DNA of 64,000 nt from CAXXHQ01 sp963665265. Lineage in GTDB: Bacteria > Planctomycetota > Planctomycetia > Pirellulales > Thermoguttaceae. The translations under genes and the position numbers were made by a program. The notes under the pieces were generated by a model. The model worked only from the letters and a program-made list of their open reading frames with translations, was not told where the DNA came from and did not search any database. The stretch covers positions 2,480,001-2,544,000 of the forward strand of contig OY762224.2 in assembly GCA_963665265.2 (NCBI GenBank). Reading direction: 5' to 3'. Each line of letters starts with the position of its first letter. Position 1 is the first letter of the stretch. Of the stretch, positions 1 to 8,894 are shown piece after piece.

Positions 1-405
1 TTCGACCGCCAATTGCTGTGCGCGATCAAAGACCGCCCTTTTTTCGTAAAGCAGATAGACGACGACTCGTCGACCGCTCCCGTTGCGCTCCGACCGTTTG
101 CCGTCGGTTTTCGAGGGAGCGAGTCGCCGTTTCGGCTAGTTCGGGTTTGGCGAGACGTCTACTATGGTCCGCCGGTGGGAATGACCGAGTTACCTGAACG
201 ACGACTCGCCGATGATGAGTTTTACGTTTTGGGAGATAACAGCCCGGTTTCCGAGGACAGTCGAATTTGGCAAACCCCGGGGCAGGTGGTTTACAAGCAT
301 TTACTTGGAAAGCCTTTATGTATATTATGGCCGTTTCGCGGGAGGGGGGGCGGCCTAAGCCGTTTTCCGGTTCCCGACTTCGACCGTTTGGGTTATATTC
401 GCTAA
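1..405 (+). CDS. lepB: Signal peptidase I, C-terminal part (cut by left edge)
   Basis: The reading frame is open to base 1, so the gene starts upstream of the window and only its last 134 residues are seen. Near the end is the signal peptidase I box DEFYVLGDNSPVSEDSR, followed by a tail (KPLCILWPF) typical of the family. The segment before it (DRQLL..., VRVWRDVYYGP) aligns by eye with the end of the beta-sandwich insert of the next gene (CDRQLY..., IKVFRDIYYTA), so both share the same inserted domain. The catalytic Ser and Lys would lie upstream and cannot be checked. The gap to the next lepB is only 71 bases in the same direction, which suggests an operon of two paralogues. Role by family: removal of signal peptides at the outer face of the inner membrane. 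Confidence 0.88.
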   Translation, partial: FDRQLLCAIKDRPFFVKQIDDDSSTAPVALRPFAVGFRGSESPFRLVRVWRDVYYGPPVGMTELPERRLADDEFYVLGDNSPVSEDSRIWQTPGQVVYKHLLGKPLCILWPFRGRGGGLSRFPVPDFDRLGYIR

Positions 406-476
406 GTCTTTCCGAGCGGGATGCCCTCCGGACGTCATTGTTCTTACCTTATTTTGTCAATCAATTTTGCTAATCC

Positions 477-2279
477 ATGTCGAAATCGAAACCATCCCCG
501 ATTATCCATATTAAGCCGCCCGTCGCCGTGAAACCCGTTCCGGCAAAGACGGCCTCGTCTCATGCGGCGGCGACTCGCGAGTTTATCGAATCGATCGCTA
601 TCGCCTTTGTGCTGGCGTTTCTCTTTCGGACCTTCGAGGCCGAGGCCTTTGTGATTCCGACCGGCTCTATGGCCCCGACGTTGTTGGGCCGCCACAAAGA
701 TGTGGTTTGTCCAAAGTGCGGTTTCGAATTCGTTGCGAACGCCGCCGAAGAGGTCGAATATCAACGTCGCGAAAATCTGATGGGGCTCGCTCATCAAAAT
801 CTTCCGGAAATGTACGAAATATATCAGTGCGTTTGTCCGGAATGTCGCGCATCGATCGACGTTATGCCGGGAAATCCGCAACGTGAGCTGTACCCGTCCT
901 ACAGCGGCGACCGAATCATCGTCGATAAATTCGCCTACCAATTCGCCGATCCTAAGCGTTGGGACGTCATCGTATTCAAGTATCCGGATCGCGCCTTTGA
1001 AAGCTACATCAAACGTCTAATCGGTTTGCCCGGCGAAACCGTTCGTATCCATCGGGGCGATTTATCGATTAGCAAAGACGGTGGCGCGACGTTTGAAATC
1101 ATTAGTAAGCCCGCCGATAAAAGGTTGGCGACGTTGCAGACCGTGTTCGACAACGACTACACGCCGAAAATGCTTGGCTACGGATTCCCGGCGCGTTGGA
1201 ATCCTGTCGCCGACGACAACCGCGTTTGGTCGACGAGCGATCACGTCACCTATGTTTGCGACGGTAAGAAGGCCGATTCGCCGGCTTGGATTCGTTACAG
1301 CCACTTGACGCCGACGATTAAAGACTGGTTTCGCGTTCCGAAAGCCGGTCGTCCTGTCGCGCCGATCGCCGTTCAACCCGTTCTGATTCGGGATTTCGCC
1401 GCCTACAACGCCAGCCGCATGCGTAGAGATGTCGAAACGAACCCTATTCCCCGGGACAATCAAACCGGCTTAAATTGGGTCGGCGATCTTGCCGTGCAAT
1501 GCGAATGCGATGCGAGCGCCGGAGAGGGAGTCGTTATTCTTGAACTGGTAAAAGGCGGCCGACGTTTTCAATGCCGCGTCGATCTGACCGACGGAAAGGC
1601 GACTTTGGCCGTCGACGGCGACGACATGAAAGATTTTCGTCCTTCCGCGGCAACGCCGTGCAAGGGCGCGGGCAAACGCACGCTCATCTTTGCTAACTGC
1701 GATCGCCAACTCTACTTATGGGTTGACGGCGTCGCGCAGCGATTCGACGCCTCGACGTCGTATCCCGATTTGAAAAACGATCGGCCGACGCTGGACGATT
1801 TATCGCCCGTCGGCATCGGCGTCAAAGGTGCCTCGGTCGCCGTTCGGCATATCAAAGTCTTCCGCGACATTTACTATACGGCCATCAGCGCCCGATTGAT
1901 GGAAGAGCAGCGGATCGGCGCGACGCGACAGGAAAATAATCCTCATTGCGATTTTATGCAAATGCCGGCGGCGCTTAAGAACGGAGAACGCGCCGACGAG
2001 TTTTTCGCTTCGCCCGAGCAATGGGGTGCGTTCGACGACAAGAATATGGCCACGGTTTCGTTTCCGCTGGGCAAGAATCAATTTTTCGCCATGGGCGATA
2101 ACAGTCCCTCAAGCGCCGATAGCCGATTGTGGAGTCCCGACATGTGGTGGGTCGATCGCGATTTGCTGATCGGCAAAGCTTTTTTCGTGTATTGGCCGCA
2201 TTCCAAAGATCGTTTGCCGGGCATTAACGTGCCGTTTTGGTTCTTTCCCGATTTCGCCGACATGAAATTTGTTCGTTAA
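477..2279 (+). CDS. lepB: Signal peptidase I with zinc-ribbon and large beta-sandwich insert
   Basis: This 600-residue membrane serine/lysine protease cleaves signal peptides. A transmembrane helix (about residues 37-52) leads to the catalytic serine box PTGSMAPTL (S64). The lysine box YIKRLIGLPGE supplies K179, and the GDNSPSSADSR box starts at residue 540. Between the Ser and Lys boxes are two Cys pairs, CPKC (78-81) and CPEC (120-123), forming a likely zinc ribbon. Between the Lys and GDNS boxes, about 330 residues (200-530) hold a jelly-roll or LamG-like region that ordinary LepB (about 250-320 aa) lacks; such enlarged LepB proteins are known in planctomycetes. The start is the first ATG after the preceding stop. 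It lies in tandem with another lepB and 38 bases before lptB. Confidence 0.93.
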   Translation: MSKSKPSPIIHIKPPVAVKPVPAKTASSHAAATREFIESIAIAFVLAFLFRTFEAEAFVIPTGSMAPTLLGRHKDVVCPKCGFEFVANAAEEVEYQRRENLMGLAHQNLPEMYEIYQCVCPECRASIDVMPGNPQRELYPSYSGDRIIVDKFAYQFADPKRWDVIVFKYPDRAFESYIKRLIGLPGETVRIHRGDLSISKDGGATFEIISKPADKRLATLQTVFDNDYTPKMLGYGFPARWNPVADDNRVWSTSDHVTYVCDGKKADSPAWIRYSHLTPTIKDWFRVPKAGRPVAPIAVQPVLIRDFAAYNASRMRRDVETNPIPRDNQTGLNWVGDLAVQCECDASAGEGVVILELVKGGRRFQCRVDLTDGKATLAVDGDDMKDFRPSAATPCKGAGKRTLIFANCDRQLYLWVDGVAQRFDASTSYPDLKNDRPTLDDLSPVGIGVKGASVAVRHIKVFRDIYYTAISARLMEEQRIGATRQENNPHCDFMQMPAALKNGERADEFFASPEQWGAFDDKNMATVSFPLGKNQFFAMGDNSPSSADSRLWSPDMWWVDRDLLIGKAFFVYWPHSKDRLPGINVPFWFFPDFADMKFVR

Positions 2280-2317
2280 CGTCCGCTCCCGACGAAGCGA
2301 GCAATGGTTGCAAATAT

Positions 2318-3109
2318 ATGTTAGACGTACAAAAACTAGTGAAGTTCTACGGATCGCGAAAAGTCGTTGACGGCGTCAGTTTTAACGTCGGCAAAGGCGA
2401 AATCGTCGGTTTACTAGGTCCGAACGGAGCCGGTAAAACCACCTCCTTCCGTATGACCTGCGGCATGATCGTGCCCAACGCGGGCAAGGTTACCCTCAAC
2501 GGAAAAGACGTCACGAATTGGCCGATGTATCTTCGCGCGCGTGAAGGCGGAATGGGCTACCTGGCCCAAGAATCGAGCGTGTTTCGCAAGCTGTCCGTCG
2601 AGCAGAATTTGCTCGGAGTTATGGAAATGCTAAATTTCGAGCGAAAAATGCGTTTTCGCCGTTGCGACGAATTGCTCGATCAGTTCGACATTAAACGACT
2701 TAGGAAATCGCTGGCCGCTTCGCTTTCCGGCGGTGAAAGAAGACGTTTGGAAATCGCTCGTTGCTTGGTTTCCAATCCGAAAATCATTCTCCTCGACGAA
2801 CCGTTCACCGGAATCGATCCGGTGACGATTGCGAGCATTCAAAAAATCATTCGACGTCTGCGCGACCAAGGAATTTCGATTCTCATTACCGACCACCAAG
2901 TTCGAGAGACGTTGCAAATTACCGACCGCAGCTACGTCATTCGCGAAGGGAAAGTTTTGTGCCACGGCAATCCTGCCGAAGTGTTGTCGAATCCCGAGGC
3001 GAAAAAATACTACTTCGGCGAAAATTTGGACATCGGCCGGCATGACGCCTCTATCGGTCAGCATCAATACGCCGTTTACCAAAGCGGCGAGATTCCACGC
3101 CGCCGATAA
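2318..3109 (+). CDS. lptB: LPS export ABC transporter ATPase LptB
   Basis: This 263-residue ABC ATPase has Walker A GPNGAGKTT, signature LSGGERRRLEIARCL, Walker B ILLDEPFTGIDP and an H-loop (ITDHQVRETL). The Arg-rich signature and the C-terminal stretch EGKVLCHGNPAEVL...KKYYFGE are typical of LptB, which powers lipopolysaccharide extraction from the inner membrane with LptF/LptG. No lptFG or lptA gene is visible in the window. The frame opens further upstream, inside lepB, but the ATG at 2318 gives the usual LptB N-terminus (MLDVQKLVKFYG). It follows lepB by 38 bases and is probably co-transcribed with it. Confidence 0.9.
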   Translation: MLDVQKLVKFYGSRKVVDGVSFNVGKGEIVGLLGPNGAGKTTSFRMTCGMIVPNAGKVTLNGKDVTNWPMYLRAREGGMGYLAQESSVFRKLSVEQNLLGVMEMLNFERKMRFRRCDELLDQFDIKRLRKSLAASLSGGERRRLEIARCLVSNPKIILLDEPFTGIDPVTIASIQKIIRRLRDQGISILITDHQVRETLQITDRSYVIREGKVLCHGNPAEVLSNPEAKKYYFGENLDIGRHDASIGQHQYAVYQSGEIPRRR

Positions 3110-3142
3110 CCCCCTTATCCGGCCTTTTCTTCGTGAAATGTG

Positions 3143-3173
3143 TTGACGTTTTCCGAAAAAATTACTTTAGTAT
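3143..3173 (+). promoter_or_regulatory. Possible sigma70-type promoter
   Basis: TTGACG at 3143-3148 is followed either by TTTAGT (17-base spacer) or by TAGTAT (19-base spacer). It sits just ahead of the ATG at 3184, so the leader would be very short. The -10 element is weak, so this is tentative. Confidence 0.3.
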
Positions 3174-3183
3174 TTGGAAAAAC

Positions 3184-3897
3184 ATGGACCCACGATTATT
3201 CAAAACGGTTCTCGTCGTTGGCTGCGTTTTCGCAAGCCTTCTCTGTTCGCGAGTCTTTTCGCAAGAACCGGCCTCTCCTGCCGCTGAACCGAAAAAGGAA
3301 TTAAAGCTCGAGCCGATAAAGCTCGCCGATCCGGACTTGTCAAAAGGGCTTCCGCTGATGCAGGCGTTGAAGAACCGAGCTACCGTCCGAAATATCTCAT
3401 CCAAAGAATTGAGCCCTCAGCAATTATCCGAGATTCTTTGGGCCGCTAACGGAGTGAATCGCGAAGACGGCAAACGAACCGCTCCGGCGGCGATTAACAA
3501 GCAGTTCGTCGATTTATATGCCGTGACCCCGAAAGGTATTTACATTTTCGACGCGACGAAAAGCGAGTTGAAGCCCGTCGCCGAAGGAGACTTCCGCAAA
3601 CAAATCGTGCGACAAGATTATTCGCAATCCGCTCCGCTTAATTTGGTCTTCGTCGCCGATCCGAATAAGTACGCCAAGACTCCTCCGACGACCGAAAGCG
3701 GAAAAGAGGACCTGCTAATTAACGCGGCGATCGCCGCAGGCTGCCAAACGCAAAACGTCGCCCTTTACTGCACCGGAGAGAATCTCGGCGCGACGGTCAT
3801 CGGATCGATCAACCGCGTTGGCTTCGCGAAATGCGTGAAACTTCCCTCCGACCACAAAGTGATTTGTGGGTTGACGGTCGGTTGCCGCAAACAATAG
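3184..3897 (+). CDS. Exported nitroreductase-family protein (SagB-like)
   Basis: This 237-residue protein has an N-terminal signal peptide (MDPRLFKTVLVVGCVFASLL, probable cleavage after VFS). The rest matches the nitroreductase/SagB-type flavin fold: LKNRATVRNISSKELSPQQL (the R-x-x-R start of the FMN-binding region), LSEILWAANGVNREDGKRTAPAA, and the end motif NAAIAAGCQTQNVALYCTGENLGATVIGS. Members bind FMN and reduce or oxidise small molecules; the substrate cannot be told. An upstream ATG at 3133 is in frame, but the one at 3184 begins directly with a signal peptide and lies just after a possible promoter, so 3184 was chosen. Confidence 0.8.
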   Translation: MDPRLFKTVLVVGCVFASLLCSRVFSQEPASPAAEPKKELKLEPIKLADPDLSKGLPLMQALKNRATVRNISSKELSPQQLSEILWAANGVNREDGKRTAPAAINKQFVDLYAVTPKGIYIFDATKSELKPVAEGDFRKQIVRQDYSQSAPLNLVFVADPNKYAKTPPTTESGKEDLLINAAIAAGCQTQNVALYCTGENLGATVIGSINRVGFAKCVKLPSDHKVICGLTVGCRKQ

Positions 3898-3951
3898 AAT
3901 TTCGACGGAACGCTTCTTTCGGTCTTCGATGACGACGGCTTGGAACGAACT

Positions 3952-4734
3952 ATGAAACGGAATTTGCGCGGATCGAGAATTATTTTGACCGGAGCTTCTA
4001 GCGGCATCGGCCGGGCTCTCGCCGTCGAGTTGGCCTCCGCCGGCGCCAAGACCGTCGTCTTGGCCCGTCGCGAGGATCGCTTGCAAAAGCTGGCCGAAGA
4101 AGTTCAGACCGCAGGCGGTGAAATCGTTACGGTCGTCGGCGACGTGACCGACCCGGCCGTTCGCCAAAAAACCTTCGATGAAGCCGTTTCCCGTTTCGGC
4201 GGACTCGACATTCTTATCAACAACGCAGGCGTCGGAGCGATGGGCTACTTCGAAAAGGCCGATCCTAATCGCTTGCGCCGCATATTCGAGGTAAACGTCT
4301 TTTCGCTCATTGAAATGACTCGTTTAGGCCTGCCCCTCTTAAAACAGGGAAATCGCCCGATGATCGTCAACGTCGGGTCGATCCTTGGCCATCGCGGCGT
4401 TCCGCATAGCAGCGAATACAGCGCCAGCAAGTTCGCCGTTCAAGGCTTTAGCGAGGCGATTCGCGCCGAGTTGAATAAGTACAAAATTGACGTCCTCGTC
4501 GTAAGCCCCGGAACGACCGACACCGAGTTTTTCGACAGTAAGCTCGAAAAAACCGACGATCCGCCCTGGCCGAAGCATCGCGCCACGACGCCCGAACGGG
4601 TGGCACAGGAAACCGTCCGGGCGATGCGACGCGGGAAACACGAGATCATTCCCTATGCCCTCGGCAAGATTATGTGCGGAATTAGTCGTCTTTCGCCGCG
4701 TTTGATGGACGCCATTATGGCCCGTTACGCCTAA
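3952..4734 (+). CDS. Short-chain dehydrogenase/reductase (SDR)
   Basis: This classical SDR of 260 residues shows TGASSGIG (NAD(P) binding, about residues 15-22), NNAG (about 90) and a catalytic Ser...YSASK set (VNVGSILGHRG, then YSASKFAVQGF). The downstream PG motif is VSPGTTDTEF. It is a soluble oxidoreductase whose substrate cannot be assigned. The frame opens with a TTG at 3940, but the ATG at 3952 (MKRNLRGSRIILTG) is the natural start. It follows the nitroreductase-like gene by 54 bases on the same strand. Confidence 0.87.
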   Translation: MKRNLRGSRIILTGASSGIGRALAVELASAGAKTVVLARREDRLQKLAEEVQTAGGEIVTVVGDVTDPAVRQKTFDEAVSRFGGLDILINNAGVGAMGYFEKADPNRLRRIFEVNVFSLIEMTRLGLPLLKQGNRPMIVNVGSILGHRGVPHSSEYSASKFAVQGFSEAIRAELNKYKIDVLVVSPGTTDTEFFDSKLEKTDDPPWPKHRATTPERVAQETVRAMRRGKHEIIPYALGKIMCGISRLSPRLMDAIMARYA

Positions 4735-5188
4735 CTATTTTAAGTAATCGGAATTGCGCAGGCGTGAGCTTTTTGAGGCTTCTCCGCGGCATTTCTGAAA
4801 ATTCGCCTTGATCTGGAAATAATTACCAGTTTGGCCGAAGAATCTAATATCTAATGGAGTCGCTTTTTTCTAAATCGTGTTCCATGTTTTTTTTGCGCAT
4901 GTGAAAATTGTCCGTGCGGCAAAAAAGTGATTGAAAAAAACGACTTTCACTCGTTAAACTAGAGTTATTCGCGTTCTCGCATTTGCTCCCGATTGCCGCA
5001 AGGAACTGGCTTGGTTCGCATTTTGCGATAAAGACCGCATTCCGCGGTTGTTAGGACGCGCGGCTTATCCTCGTGGAGTCCTCATCGACCCCCATGCCCG
5101 AATCGCGATTCTTCGTCTACGCCGTTTGCGATGGGAAGCGGGTTCCTAACTTCCCTCGTCGCTCGCATTTTGAAGAGAGATATGGACT
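4735..5188. other. Intergenic region with one possible promoter
   Basis: No credible ORF is seen in these 454 bases. The part around 4860-4960 is AT-rich compared with its surroundings and holds the promoter candidate listed at 4931-4960. No clear terminator hairpin follows the SDR gene. Confidence 0.6.
4931..4960 (+). promoter_or_regulatory. Possible promoter for the Tat oxidoreductase gene
   Basis: TTGAAA (4931-4936) and TAAACT (4955-4960) are separated by 18 bases in an AT-rich patch. If real, it would give a leader of about 220 bases ahead of the ATG at 5189. Confidence 0.3.
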
Positions 5189-6712
5189 ATGGCTGACCTT
5201 TCGAGAAGACAGTTTTTAGGAAACACCTTACTAACGGCCGCCGTCGCAGCGTCTCCTACCGGACTATTCCGCCATCGTCGAGCCTCGGCTCCCGTCTATC
5301 AAGTTCCCTCCAAAAGTCCCAATGAGATTTTGGGCGTCGCCGTGGTCGGCGTCCGAGGTCAAGGTAATAACCATATCAAGGCATATCTCGGCAGCAAGCA
5401 AGCTGAAATACTTTACATCGCCGACGTTGATGAGGAAATCGGACAGAAACGAGCCGAAGAGGTCGCCAAAGAGCAAAAGCGAAAACCCAAATGGGTCCGC
5501 GACATGCGCGAAGCGTTTGCCGACAAGTCTGTCGACACCGTTTCAATCGCCACGCCGAACTTCACTCACGGTTTGGCGGCGGTATGGGCGATGCAGGCGG
5601 GAAAGGACGTGTACCTCGAAAAGCCCGTCTCATTCAATATCGCCGAAGGACGCGCCGTCGTCGAAGCCTCGCATAAGCTCGGCCGAATCTGCCAAATCGG
5701 CACCCAATGCCGCTCGAACGGCGGCATCCAAGAAGCAATCCGTTACGTTCATTCCGGTAAAATCGGCGAAGTGAAGCTCTCTCGCGGGCTTTGCTACAAA
5801 CGCCGCAAATCAATTGGCCCCAAAGGCGTCTATCAAGTTCCCAAGTCTGTTGACTACAACTTGTGGTCCGGCCCGGTCGAACTCCTTCCGCTCACTCGAA
5901 AGCAGTTTCATTACGACTGGCACTGGCAATGGCCCTACGGTAACGGAGACTTGGTCAACCAAGGCATCCACCAAATGGACATCGCCCGTTGGGGACTCGG
6001 CGAAAATACCTCCTGCTCGCGAGTTTGCAGCTACGGCGGACGTTGGGGATACGAAGACTCCGGCGAAACGCCCAACAGCAACTTCATCTTCTACGAGTAC
6101 CCTGACGGGAAGACGATGATGTTCGAAGTCCGCGGACTCGAAACGAAAAGCTTCCATAAGGCCTCGGTCGGCGTCGTCTTCCACGGAACCGACGGCTACG
6201 TCGTCGTTACTTCCTACAAAGACGCTACGGCCTACGACAAGAACTGGAACGTCGTTCGCAAGTTCACCGGCGGAACGGAATATGATCTCTCGTTGCATAT
6301 TCCAAACTTCTTTAAGGCCGTACGAAGCCGCAAAATGAGCGACTTAAACGCCCCGGCCATCGAGGGACATCTTTCGACCGCCCTTTGCCATCTCGGAAAT
6401 ATCTCCTACCGGTTGGGCAAGACCGGAACCTATGACGAGATGAAAAGCTGCGTCGGCAAATTGAAGACGAACGAAAACGTCGCTGACCTCCTTGAGCGCT
6501 TCAGCAGCCACTTGACCGACAACGAGCTGAAGCCGGAGAAGCTGGAAGTCACGATGGGCGCCGAATTGATCTTCGACCCGAAGACCGAAACGTTCCCTGG
6601 CAACGACGCCGCGAACGCCTTCCTCGCCCGAGAATGTCGTAAACCGTTCGTCATTCCCGCAGCGAAGGAATTCATGACCGGCCCCGACTTCGTTACCGCG
6701 CCGCTGACCTAA
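5189..6712 (+). CDS. Tat-exported Gfo/Idh/MocA-family oxidoreductase
   Basis: This 507-residue protein begins with a Tat signal (LSRRQFLGNTLLTAAVAAS). A Rossmann domain follows (LGVAVVGVRGQGNNHIKAY), then the EKP motif (YLEKPVSFN) that marks Gfo/Idh/MocA enzymes, and GDLVNQGIHQMDIARWGLG, common in the expanded planctomycete branch of the family. Members are NAD(P)-dependent sugar or inositol dehydrogenases; this branch is exported with its cofactor. The specific substrate is unknown. The start at 5189 has a GAGAGA-like ribosome site about 10 bases upstream. A strong hairpin terminator lies 49 bases after the stop, so it is probably monocistronic. Confidence 0.9.
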   Translation: MADLSRRQFLGNTLLTAAVAASPTGLFRHRRASAPVYQVPSKSPNEILGVAVVGVRGQGNNHIKAYLGSKQAEILYIADVDEEIGQKRAEEVAKEQKRKPKWVRDMREAFADKSVDTVSIATPNFTHGLAAVWAMQAGKDVYLEKPVSFNIAEGRAVVEASHKLGRICQIGTQCRSNGGIQEAIRYVHSGKIGEVKLSRGLCYKRRKSIGPKGVYQVPKSVDYNLWSGPVELLPLTRKQFHYDWHWQWPYGNGDLVNQGIHQMDIARWGLGENTSCSRVCSYGGRWGYEDSGETPNSNFIFYEYPDGKTMMFEVRGLETKSFHKASVGVVFHGTDGYVVVTSYKDATAYDKNWNVVRKFTGGTEYDLSLHIPNFFKAVRSRKMSDLNAPAIEGHLSTALCHLGNISYRLGKTGTYDEMKSCVGKLKTNENVADLLERFSSHLTDNELKPEKLEVTMGAELIFDPKTETFPGNDAANAFLARECRKPFVIPAAKEFMTGPDFVTAPLT

Positions 6713-6760
6713 TCTCCTTCATGCGAACAGTGTGAAAGAAGGACGCCCTTCGAGCCAGAG

Positions 6761-6797
6761 ACATGCCCGCGACTTACGCGGGCATGTTCATTTCTTG
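6761..6797 (+). terminator. Rho-independent-type hairpin after the Tat oxidoreductase
   Basis: A perfect 11-bp stem (ACATGCCCGCG at 6761-6771 with CGCGGGCATGT at 6777-6787) has a 5-base loop and is followed by the T-rich tract TCATTTCTTG. It lies 49 bases past the stop at 6712. Confidence 0.75.
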
Positions 6798-7121
6798 CAG
6801 ATTCTTACTCGCCGAATACCCCGCTCCTCCGGACGAGCCGCGATTCTTAAAGCGCGCCGAGGTATGCAAAAAACCCGCGTTGAGCAAACGTCGGCAAAGT
6901 TTGCGAATTCGGCAGGGGTTCGCAAAACATTAGCAACCTGTTATGGGCCGAGAGGTTATGCTTGCTGCGGACTTGACGGGAGGCGAAAAAGCCTCCATGA
7001 TTACGGTAATTAGGAATTCCAGCCTCAAACCGCACGGTGCGGAACGCCGTTTCGCGCTTTGCATGCTACCAAACAACGGAGCTCCCCTATAGGGCGTTCC
7101 CTACAATTAGGAGCGGTCGAG
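6798..7121. other. Intergenic region with a small hairpin and a partial palindromic repeat
   Basis: No convincing gene is seen. A short hairpin GGAGGC-GAAAAA-GCCTCC lies at 6979-6996. Near 7091-7105 the sequence GGGCGTTCCCTACAA resembles half of the dispersed palindrome found at 12157-12184 and 22892-22919. A good Shine-Dalgarno AGGAG (7109-7113) precedes the next gene. Confidence 0.5.
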
Positions 7122-8081
7122 ATGCTTTTCAGGATGAGTTGGCGCGTCGTTTTAGCTTTGGCGACCATTTTGTCTTCATCGGCGCTCCGCGCGGCTGACG
7201 TTTCCGACGCTACGGGGGCGATCACCTCCGCGGCTCCGAGCGACGCCGCTTCGCAATTGGCGAAAAAACTTCTCACCTCCTATTACGAAGCCTTCAACTC
7301 CGGCGACGCCAAAGCCTTGGCCTCTCTCTGGAAAGAAGACGGAGAGTTCATCAGCACGAACGGGACGCGGATCGTCGGTCGAGATAAAATCCAAGCGATT
7401 TTCGCGGACTTCTTCAAAGCGAATCCGAAAAGCACGATTACTCTCACGGTCATGACCGCTCGAATGGACGGCGAAAATACGTTGGTCATCGACGCCTTGC
7501 CGAAAATTGCCCCGCAGCCTGTCGCAGGCGCGAAAGGCGAACGTCCGGTGACGATCGTTTGGGTGCGCTCGGACGCCGATTGGCGAATAGAAGGCGTCAT
7601 GGAAAAACCGATGCTTCCGCTGAGCTACGAGCATCTCAAACAGCTTGAATGGATGGTCGGCAAATGGTCGTGCGAGACGAGTTCGCCGATTCCCGCCTCG
7701 GTGAAAATTTCATGCGATTGGACCGGCAATAAGAGCTTTTTGATTATCACCTATTCAATCGTCCATAACGGAACCGCCCGGCATGGAACCGAAGTCATCG
7801 GTTGGCTCGCCTCGAAGAAGACCTACCATTCGCAAATTTTTGATTCGACGGGCGGGACCGCCAACGGCGTCTGGAAACAAACCGATAAGAAGACCTGGAC
7901 GGTTTCATTTGTGGGCGAATCGGCCGACGGCTTGGCCACGAAGGCCGAAGAATTGTTCATCAAGGACGGCGACGACGCCATGACGATCGATTGGAATAAT
8001 TTGTATCGCGACGGGGCCGAGCAGCCCGACGTTCCCCCGATGCAATTAAAACGGGAAAAGCCGGCCGACGCGAAGAAATAG
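7122..8081 (+). CDS. Secreted SnoaL/NTF2-like (SgcJ/EcaC-type) protein
   Basis: This 319-residue protein has a signal peptide (WRVVLALATILSSSALRA). An NTF2-like domain at about residues 45-160 shows LTSYYEAFNSGDAKALASLW, GEFISTNGTRIVGRDKI and VWVRSDADWRIEG, the usual pattern of the SgcJ/EcaC or DUF4440 group. The C-terminal half (LEWMVGKWSCET..., TEVIGWLASKKTYHSQIFDS) resembles the lipocalin-like DUF1579 group. This two-domain layout recurs in planctomycetes; the function is not known. The start at 7122 is fixed by AGGAG at 7109-7113, 8 bases away; an in-frame start at 7059 would place extra charged residues before the signal peptide. Confidence 0.8.
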   Translation: MLFRMSWRVVLALATILSSSALRAADVSDATGAITSAAPSDAASQLAKKLLTSYYEAFNSGDAKALASLWKEDGEFISTNGTRIVGRDKIQAIFADFFKANPKSTITLTVMTARMDGENTLVIDALPKIAPQPVAGAKGERPVTIVWVRSDADWRIEGVMEKPMLPLSYEHLKQLEWMVGKWSCETSSPIPASVKISCDWTGNKSFLIITYSIVHNGTARHGTEVIGWLASKKTYHSQIFDSTGGTANGVWKQTDKKTWTVSFVGESADGLATKAEELFIKDGDDAMTIDWNNLYRDGAEQPDVPPMQLKREKPADAKK

Positions 8082-8112
8082 TAATCTATAATTTAAGTTG
8101 AGAATTGATTCC

Positions 8113-8133
8113 GTCGGGCACGGCGTGCCTGAC
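8113..8133. repeat. Short palindrome (REP-like) upstream of phoU
   Basis: GTCGGGCAC (8113-8121), a GGC loop and GTGCCTGAC (8125-8133) form a near-perfect inverted repeat with one G-T wobble. It lies between the SnoaL-like gene and phoU and looks like an extragenic palindrome rather than a terminator, since no T tract follows. Confidence 0.45.
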
Positions 8134-8163
8134 CTACAAGACTTACCGCGAGAGAGCCGAGCC

Positions 8164-8832
8164 ATGCCGATTCATCTTCAACGCGAAATCGACAAAATTA
8201 AAAAGTCCTTGCTTTCACTTTGCGCGCAGGTCGAAGAGCAAGTCCACCTCGCGGTTCGTTCGTTGCTGACTCGCAACGACGCTATGGCGAAAGAGATTTT
8301 ACAACGCGACTTGGAAGTCGATCACCTCGAAGTCGAAGTCGAAGAGGAATGCCTGAAGACATTGGCGTTGCATCAGCCCGTGGCCGTCGATTTGCGATTG
8401 ATCATTTCGGCCTTGAAGATCAACAATGATCTGGAGCGGATCGGCGACATGGCCGTGAACATCGCCCGAAAGGCCGCCGCCTTGGCCGAGGATGAACCGG
8501 TCGAATTGAACTTCGACTATGGCGTCATGTGGACGAAAACCCAAGCGATGCTCCGCGACAGCTTGGACGCCCTCGTCAATATGGACGCCGATTTAGCCTA
8601 TAACGTCTGCAAACGAGACGACGAAATCGACGCCATGAAGAGCCAGGTTCGTCTCGAGATCGAAGACCGGATTCAAAAGGACCCTCGCAAGGTTAAGCAG
8701 TACATTCGACTGCTTGCCATCGCGAGGAATTTGGAACGCATCGCCGATCTAGCGACGAACATCGGCGAAGACGTTATCTATCTCGTCCAAGGCAAAATTA
8801 TTCGTCACAGCGAACACGGCGACGTGAGTTAG
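8164..8832 (+). CDS. phoU: Phosphate signalling complex protein PhoU
   Basis: This 222-residue all-helical protein has the two PhoU repeats. Each carries the metal-binding signature: NNDLERIGDMAVNIA in the first and ARNLERIADLATNIGED in the second. PhoU restrains the Pst transporter and the PhoR kinase when phosphate is plentiful. No pstSCAB or phoRB genes are nearby, so this copy stands alone. The frame is open back to 8098, but the ATG at 8164 (MPIHLQREIDKIKKSLL) gives the normal PhoU N-terminus and has a GAGAG-type ribosome site upstream. Confidence 0.93.
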   Translation: MPIHLQREIDKIKKSLLSLCAQVEEQVHLAVRSLLTRNDAMAKEILQRDLEVDHLEVEVEEECLKTLALHQPVAVDLRLIISALKINNDLERIGDMAVNIARKAAALAEDEPVELNFDYGVMWTKTQAMLRDSLDALVNMDADLAYNVCKRDDEIDAMKSQVRLEIEDRIQKDPRKVKQYIRLLAIARNLERIADLATNIGEDVIYLVQGKIIRHSEHGDVS

Positions 8833-8894
8833 AGTGAAGGGCATAGGGTGTTGGGCATAGGGGCGTGCATACATTTACTCGTCAGAGAGCATTC

